From: VGMA01 sp964655475
GTDB taxonomy: Bacteria; Chlamydiota; Chlamydiia; Chlamydiales; VGMA01
DNA: 36,211 nt
Direction: 5' to 3'
Assembly (NCBI GenBank): GCA_964655475.1
Contig: CAZZMO010000016.1
Coordinates: 1-36,211, forward strand
The translations under genes were made by a program, and so were the position numbers. The number at the start of each line of letters is the position of its first letter. The stretch's first letter is position 1. A model generated the notes under the pieces. That model made no database searches and was not told the DNA's origin. It saw only the letters and a program-made list of their open reading frames with translations. This document shows, in pieces, positions 33,424 to 36,211 of the stretch.

Positions 33424-34583
33424 AAACGACGAATAGCCTCTTTTGCTTGGGTCTCAGTACAGAATGTGGAAAGGCGCATATAGCCTTCTCCTGAATCACC
33501 AAATCCCCTTCCAGGGATAGCGACAATCTGTGTAGTTTCTAAAAGTTCTCTGAAAAATTCCCAAGAAGGGGTCGATTTCGGAATCTTCCAGAAGATATAG
33601 GGGGAATCATCTCCTCCAAAAAAGGTGTAGCCTTGTTCAGTGAGGAAATTGCGGATCAGTTTACCACTTTTCTTATACTCTCGAATCTGTGCCATCGCTT
33701 GTTCTTTCCCTTCCAAAAGAGCAGCTTCCGCCCCCCTTTGGACCGGATAGGAAACGCCATTCGTCTTTGTCTCCTGACGCATCTCCCAGAGGGTGCGGAC
33801 TGGAATGGATTCGATGTGAAGCTCTTTCGGAACAACCGTATAGCCGCAGCGAAGCCCCGTGAATCCAGCCGCTTTTGAAAAGCTTCTAAATTCAATGGCC
33901 ACTTCTTTTGCACCTGGAATCTCAAAAATGCTCTTTGGCTTGTTCAGATCTTCTATGAATGCTGCGTAGGCGCCATCATAAAGGAGGATCGCTTCCTCTT
34001 TTTTCGCCCACTCAACCCATGCTTCTAATTCTTTTCGGGTAAACGCAGAGCCGACAGGGTTATTTGGTGAGCAGAGGTAAACAATGTCTGCCCTCTCTTT
34101 CGGAGGGGTCGGCAAGAAACCATTCTCTTCTTTACCTCGAATATGAACGAGCACTTCAAACCCATCAATCATCGCTGTTGCAGCATAAAGAGGGTAAGCT
34201 GGGTTCGGAATCGCAACAATGGACTCTTTGCAAAAGAGATCACTTGCGTGGCAGATGTCACTGTTGATGCCATCAGAGACAAACACCTCATCAGATGAAA
34301 TGTCCAGCCCGTCATACTCCACCTTTGCAATCGCTTCTCTCAAAAATCGGTAACCACAGCCAGGGCCGTATCCCCTCATACCAGCCTTGGTTCCCATCTC
34401 CCCTGCCGCTTTTTGAATCGCTTGAATGATCAACGGAGCAATCGGCAGCGCCACATCTCCCACACCAAGATTCAATAAATCAGCGCCAGGGTGCTCTTTA
34501 CGAAAAGCAGCAAGCTTCTGCTCAATTTCAAAAAATAGGTAGCTTCGCTCAAATCGAAGAAGTCTGGGATTCAATTTTACCAT
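33408..34583 (-). CDS. dapL: L,L-diaminopimelate aminotransferase
   Basis: A PLP aminotransferase converting tetrahydrodipicolinate directly to L,L-diaminopimelate, the shortcut used by chlamydiae and plants to supply meso-DAP for peptidoglycan. 391 residues. Key residues: CSPNNPVG (171-178), YDGAYAAF with the PLP-ring Asp203, the Schiff-base Lys237 in SFSKAAGFTGLRCGY, and the substrate-carboxylate Arg in GEGYMRLSTF. The start at 34583 (ATG) matches the family N-terminus, but the bases before it have no ribosome site on this strand. It is the first gene of a three-gene overlapping set. Kynurenine-type or aspartate aminotransferases are less likely given the RSFSK and GRGFG segments. Confidence 0.92.
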   Translation of the reverse strand: MVKLNPRLLRFERSYLFFEIEQKLAAFRKEHPGADLLNLGVGDVALPIAPLIIQAIQKAAGEMGTKAGMRGYGPGCGYRFLREAIAKVEYDGLDISSDEVFVSDGINSDICHASDLFCKESIVAIPNPAYPLYAATAMIDGFEVLVHIRGKEENGFLPTPPKERADIVYLCSPNNPVGSAFTRKELEAWVEWAKKEEAILLYDGAYAAFIEDLNKPKSIFEIPGAKEVAIEFRSFSKAAGFTGLRCGYTVVPKELHIESIPVRTLWEMRQETKTNGVSYPVQRGAEAALLEGKEQAMAQIREYKKSGKLIRNFLTEQGYTFFGGDDSPYIFWKIPKSTPSWEFFRELLETTQIVAIPGRGFGDSGEGYMRLSTFCTETQAKEAIRRLCALK

Positions 34584-34806
34584 AGGAGGAGAATGCTAGC
34601 AGTTCCCCCGAAAGAAGTCGATCGAAAATTTTCACCCCAATAACCTTTAAAACGCCTTCTTTCCCATACATAAAACTATCTCACTATTTGAAAAGGATGG
34701 TTTTTCTCTTGACTAACGTTTTGCCTTCCTGAAGTGGCCATTCCGGTTAAAAAAATGTAACAATCTTATTTTTATTTATTTATGCTTGATTGATGGGGGT
34801 TTTGTT
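34584..34806. other. AT-rich intergenic region between dapL and the cysteine-rich gene
   Basis: Divergent intergenic stretch. TTGACT (34709-34714) and several A/T runs are visible, but no -10 box at the right distance was found, so no promoter is assigned. A 16-codon frame at 34593 with AGGAGG before it is probably fortuitous. No RNA gene was recognised. Confidence 0.5.
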
Positions 34807-35151
34807 ATGATAATTGCATCTAAAAAGGGATGCTGTATGCAAAGAAAAAAGAAGGGTAAATCCATTTCTGACAAGAAATGTTACGAGAATGGAGATATGG
34901 TTCTATGTTCTAATATATGCAATGAATTCGACGATCCTAATTGCTTTTGTGAGTGTTTAATGGATCATAATGTCCCATCAGAGTGCATGTGTGATCAGAC
35001 AAACCAACTCTCGGTTAAGTTGAAAAATCAAGATGATACTTCTGATTGTACTGCCGTGAAGTATAGTTGTATAGAAGCAGTGGGCATTGATTCTCGTCAA
35101 ATTTGCAGATGTATGCAATCTTTCCGTTGCAAGTGTAGAGAAGACTCGTAG
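34807..35151 (+). CDS. Small cysteine-rich protein, unknown function
   Basis: 114 residues from ATG 34807 (weak GGGGG eight bases upstream), or 104 from ATG 34837 (AAGGGA six bases upstream). The shorter form already has 14 cysteines, many as CxC or CxxC-like pairs (NCFCECL; ECMCDQ; QICRCMQ; RCKCRED). The N-terminus is lysine-rich (MQRKKKGKSISDKKC) with no signal peptide or membrane helix. It could bind metal or form disulfides in the oxidising extracellular or developmental stage; chlamydial cysteine-rich proteins are associated with the elementary body. It is preceded by about 200 AT-rich non-coding bases and followed by a good terminator, which supports a monocistronic gene. No homologue was recognised. 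Confidence 0.65.
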   Translation: MIIASKKGCCMQRKKKGKSISDKKCYENGDMVLCSNICNEFDDPNCFCECLMDHNVPSECMCDQTNQLSVKLKNQDDTSDCTAVKYSCIEAVGIDSRQICRCMQSFRCKCREDS

Positions 35152-35180
35152 ACTGTAATTTCCAACTTGTTTTGGTGTGC

Positions 35181-36203
35181 TCAAACAGGTGGGGCCTGTT
35201 TGGGTTCTTTTTTGGGAGTTTTGGACCAGTTATCGTTGATGTCACCTAGGAGGGCGGCTCCCATCATCCCTTCGAAGAAGAGGGGGAAGTTGTCGACGAT
35301 GACGTTCATGAAGTCATACTCGAGAAAGGTGCCGTTGGCCTGGGGTGCGCCTCGGAGGGGCTCGAGCATGTAGAGGGAGGCGTCAAAGGTGATCATGGTG
35401 CCGAGGATTTTCGCTGTGCGGGAGGGGAGGAGCATCAAGCTGAGGCCGAGGAAAGAGTGGTGGAGTCTCATATCGTTATTCCAGTAGAAAATTGGGAAGG
35501 CGATGGAGGCGACGGCGGCGGCTGCGTGGAAGGCGGCTCCTGCTTTATCTCCCTTACAATATTTGTAAGCCGCTAAGGCTGAGTGTAGTACTCCGACAGC
35601 TGCATATTCGAGGAAGACGACTACTTTGGTCTGAAAGGGTAGGGCGATGGTCCAGCTAAACTCTTCAAGGAGAGGGGGTAAGATAAAAGCCCCAATCAGG
35701 ATAGCGCCAGCGAGAGCCCCAATAACTAGGGAGGCCTTGACGTAGGAGAAGAAAATCCTCCTCTTGGCCACTTCGGGCTCTTCTCCTGGCTTAGGGGTGA
35801 ACATCTGGATCAGTTCTCGCTTGTAGCGACCCCTGTTCAAGAAGAGCTTCCCTATGCAGTAGATCGCTGAAACAGCGGCTACGATCCCGATAGCCCCAGG
35901 GAGGAAGTAGATCGAGGCGTAGGCGGCCCCTGCCATTAGGGCTAGGCAGGCGATGAGAATGAAGGTGTTTTTGGCGATCCTTCTGACTGCCTGGGCCGTT
36001 GTTTCGTCAGCTCTTTGAGTAAAGGCGTTGACAAATCTATTTTTTAAGCCTCTGCAGGTCTCTTGGAGATAGCCTGGGTGACAAATAATATTTTTAATAA
36101 ATAAGCCACCTTCGATAGCTAGGGGAAGGGCTACCGCGGTGGGGGCTATAATGTTTCTATAGTCCCACATGCCAGATCTGGCAAATGAATGAATTGCGCT
36201 CAT
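35181..36203 (-). CDS. Polytopic membrane protein, unknown function
   Basis: 340 residues with about seven or eight hydrophobic segments (for example FILIACLALMAGAAYASIYF; LVIGALAGAILIGAFILPPL; FLEYAAVGVLHSALAAYKYC; SFLGLSLMLLPSRTAKILG) separated by basic loops, and a polar, proline- and lysine-rich tail (KTPKKEPKQAPPV). No transporter family was recognised. The ATG at 36203 is eight bases from the window edge; no in-frame stop precedes it within the window, so the gene could start further upstream. Its 3' end carries the terminator of the convergent cysteine-rich gene. Confidence 0.8.
   Translation of the reverse strand: MSAIHSFARSGMWDYRNIIAPTAVALPLAIEGGLFIKNIICHPGYLQETCRGLKNRFVNAFTQRADETTAQAVRRIAKNTFILIACLALMAGAAYASIYFLPGAIGIVAAVSAIYCIGKLFLNRGRYKRELIQMFTPKPGEEPEVAKRRIFFSYVKASLVIGALAGAILIGAFILPPLLEEFSWTIALPFQTKVVVFLEYAAVGVLHSALAAYKYCKGDKAGAAFHAAAAVASIAFPIFYWNNDMRLHHSFLGLSLMLLPSRTAKILGTMITFDASLYMLEPLRGAPQANGTFLEYDFMNVIVDNFPLFFEGMMGAALLGDINDNWSKTPKKEPKQAPPV
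35182..35213 (+). terminator. Intrinsic terminator of the cysteine-rich gene
   Basis: CAAACAGG (35182-35189) and CCTGTTTG (35195-35202) form a perfect 8-bp stem with a TGGGG loop, followed by GGTTCTTTTTT. It lies about 30 bases after the plus-strand stop and overlaps the last codons and stop of the convergent membrane gene. Confidence 0.8.
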
Positions 36204-36211
36204 GAGGGCTA

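Noticed and set aside
34593..34643. 16-codon frame with AGGAGG before the ATG upstream of dapL
   Set aside because: The spacing of three bases is too short, no attenuator structure follows, and nothing downstream on that strand would be controlled.
1..36211. tRNA, rRNA, insertion sequences or riboswitches
   Set aside because: All intergenic gaps were read; no cloverleaf, transposase or recognised riboswitch motif was seen.

Overview
The window looks like a chromosomal segment of a chlamydia-like bacterium (phylum Chlamydiota, probably one of the environmental families rather than Chlamydia itself). The evidence is an L,L-diaminopimelate aminotransferase of the chlamydial type, a cluster of hem genes beside mfd, alaS and tkt that from memory recalls the efp/tkt/alaS/mfd/hemE/hemN/hemG neighbourhood of Chlamydia, a giant autotransporter, and a protein with the two-lobed hydrophobic hairpin plus coiled coil of an inclusion-membrane (Inc) protein. 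Genus and species cannot be fixed from sequence alone. No rRNA, tRNA, CRISPR array or transposase was recognised, and no gene-free stretch exceeds 300 bases.

Layout. 1-8003 (+): the 3' part of a giant autotransporter, with about 17 modules of roughly 101 residues, a pertactin-like cap and a C-terminal barrel. 8102-10363 (-): Inc-like protein, EF-P and the EF-P lysyltransferase EpmA. 10397-13420 (+): acyl carrier protein and two tandem NSS-family transporters, closed by a hairpin. 13482-14802: a small membrane protein (+) and an unknown acidic-tailed helical protein (-), lying between and over two copies of a 72-bp repeat. 14931-17398: a DMT-type transporter (+) convergent with a putatively exported double methyltransferase (-). 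17458-23183 (-): alaS-mfd. 23253-26169 (+): tkt-hemE. 26156-28868: a LysR regulator (-) divergent from a DUF6671-like zinc-ribbon protein and an SbtA-type bicarbonate transporter (+). 28871-31718: hemF (-) divergent from hemG and an exported protein (+). 31715-34583 (-): dapL, an unknown gene and a BioF-like protein without its catalytic lysine. 34807-35151 (+): a cysteine-rich small protein. 35181-36203 (-): a polytopic membrane protein at the window edge.

How the genes work together. hemE, hemF and hemG encode three consecutive late steps of protoporphyrin synthesis. EpmA and its substrate EF-P overlap. dapL feeds peptidoglycan precursor synthesis. The LysR gene has an ideal T-N11-A palindrome over its own start codon, placed to control the divergent DUF6671-like/sbtA pair. 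The most unusual observations are: (1) a 72-bp duplicated segment open on both strands, which suggests an ancestral tail-to-tail gene overlap split by a small insertion; (2) a signal-peptide-bearing fusion of two methyltransferases with a near-consensus promoter that predicts a leaderless mRNA; (3) a PLP-fold pseudoenzyme co-transcribed with dapL; (4) paired NSS transporters that lack the usual Na1 ligands; and (5) the bicarbonate-transporter locus with a new partner and clear regulatory dyads.
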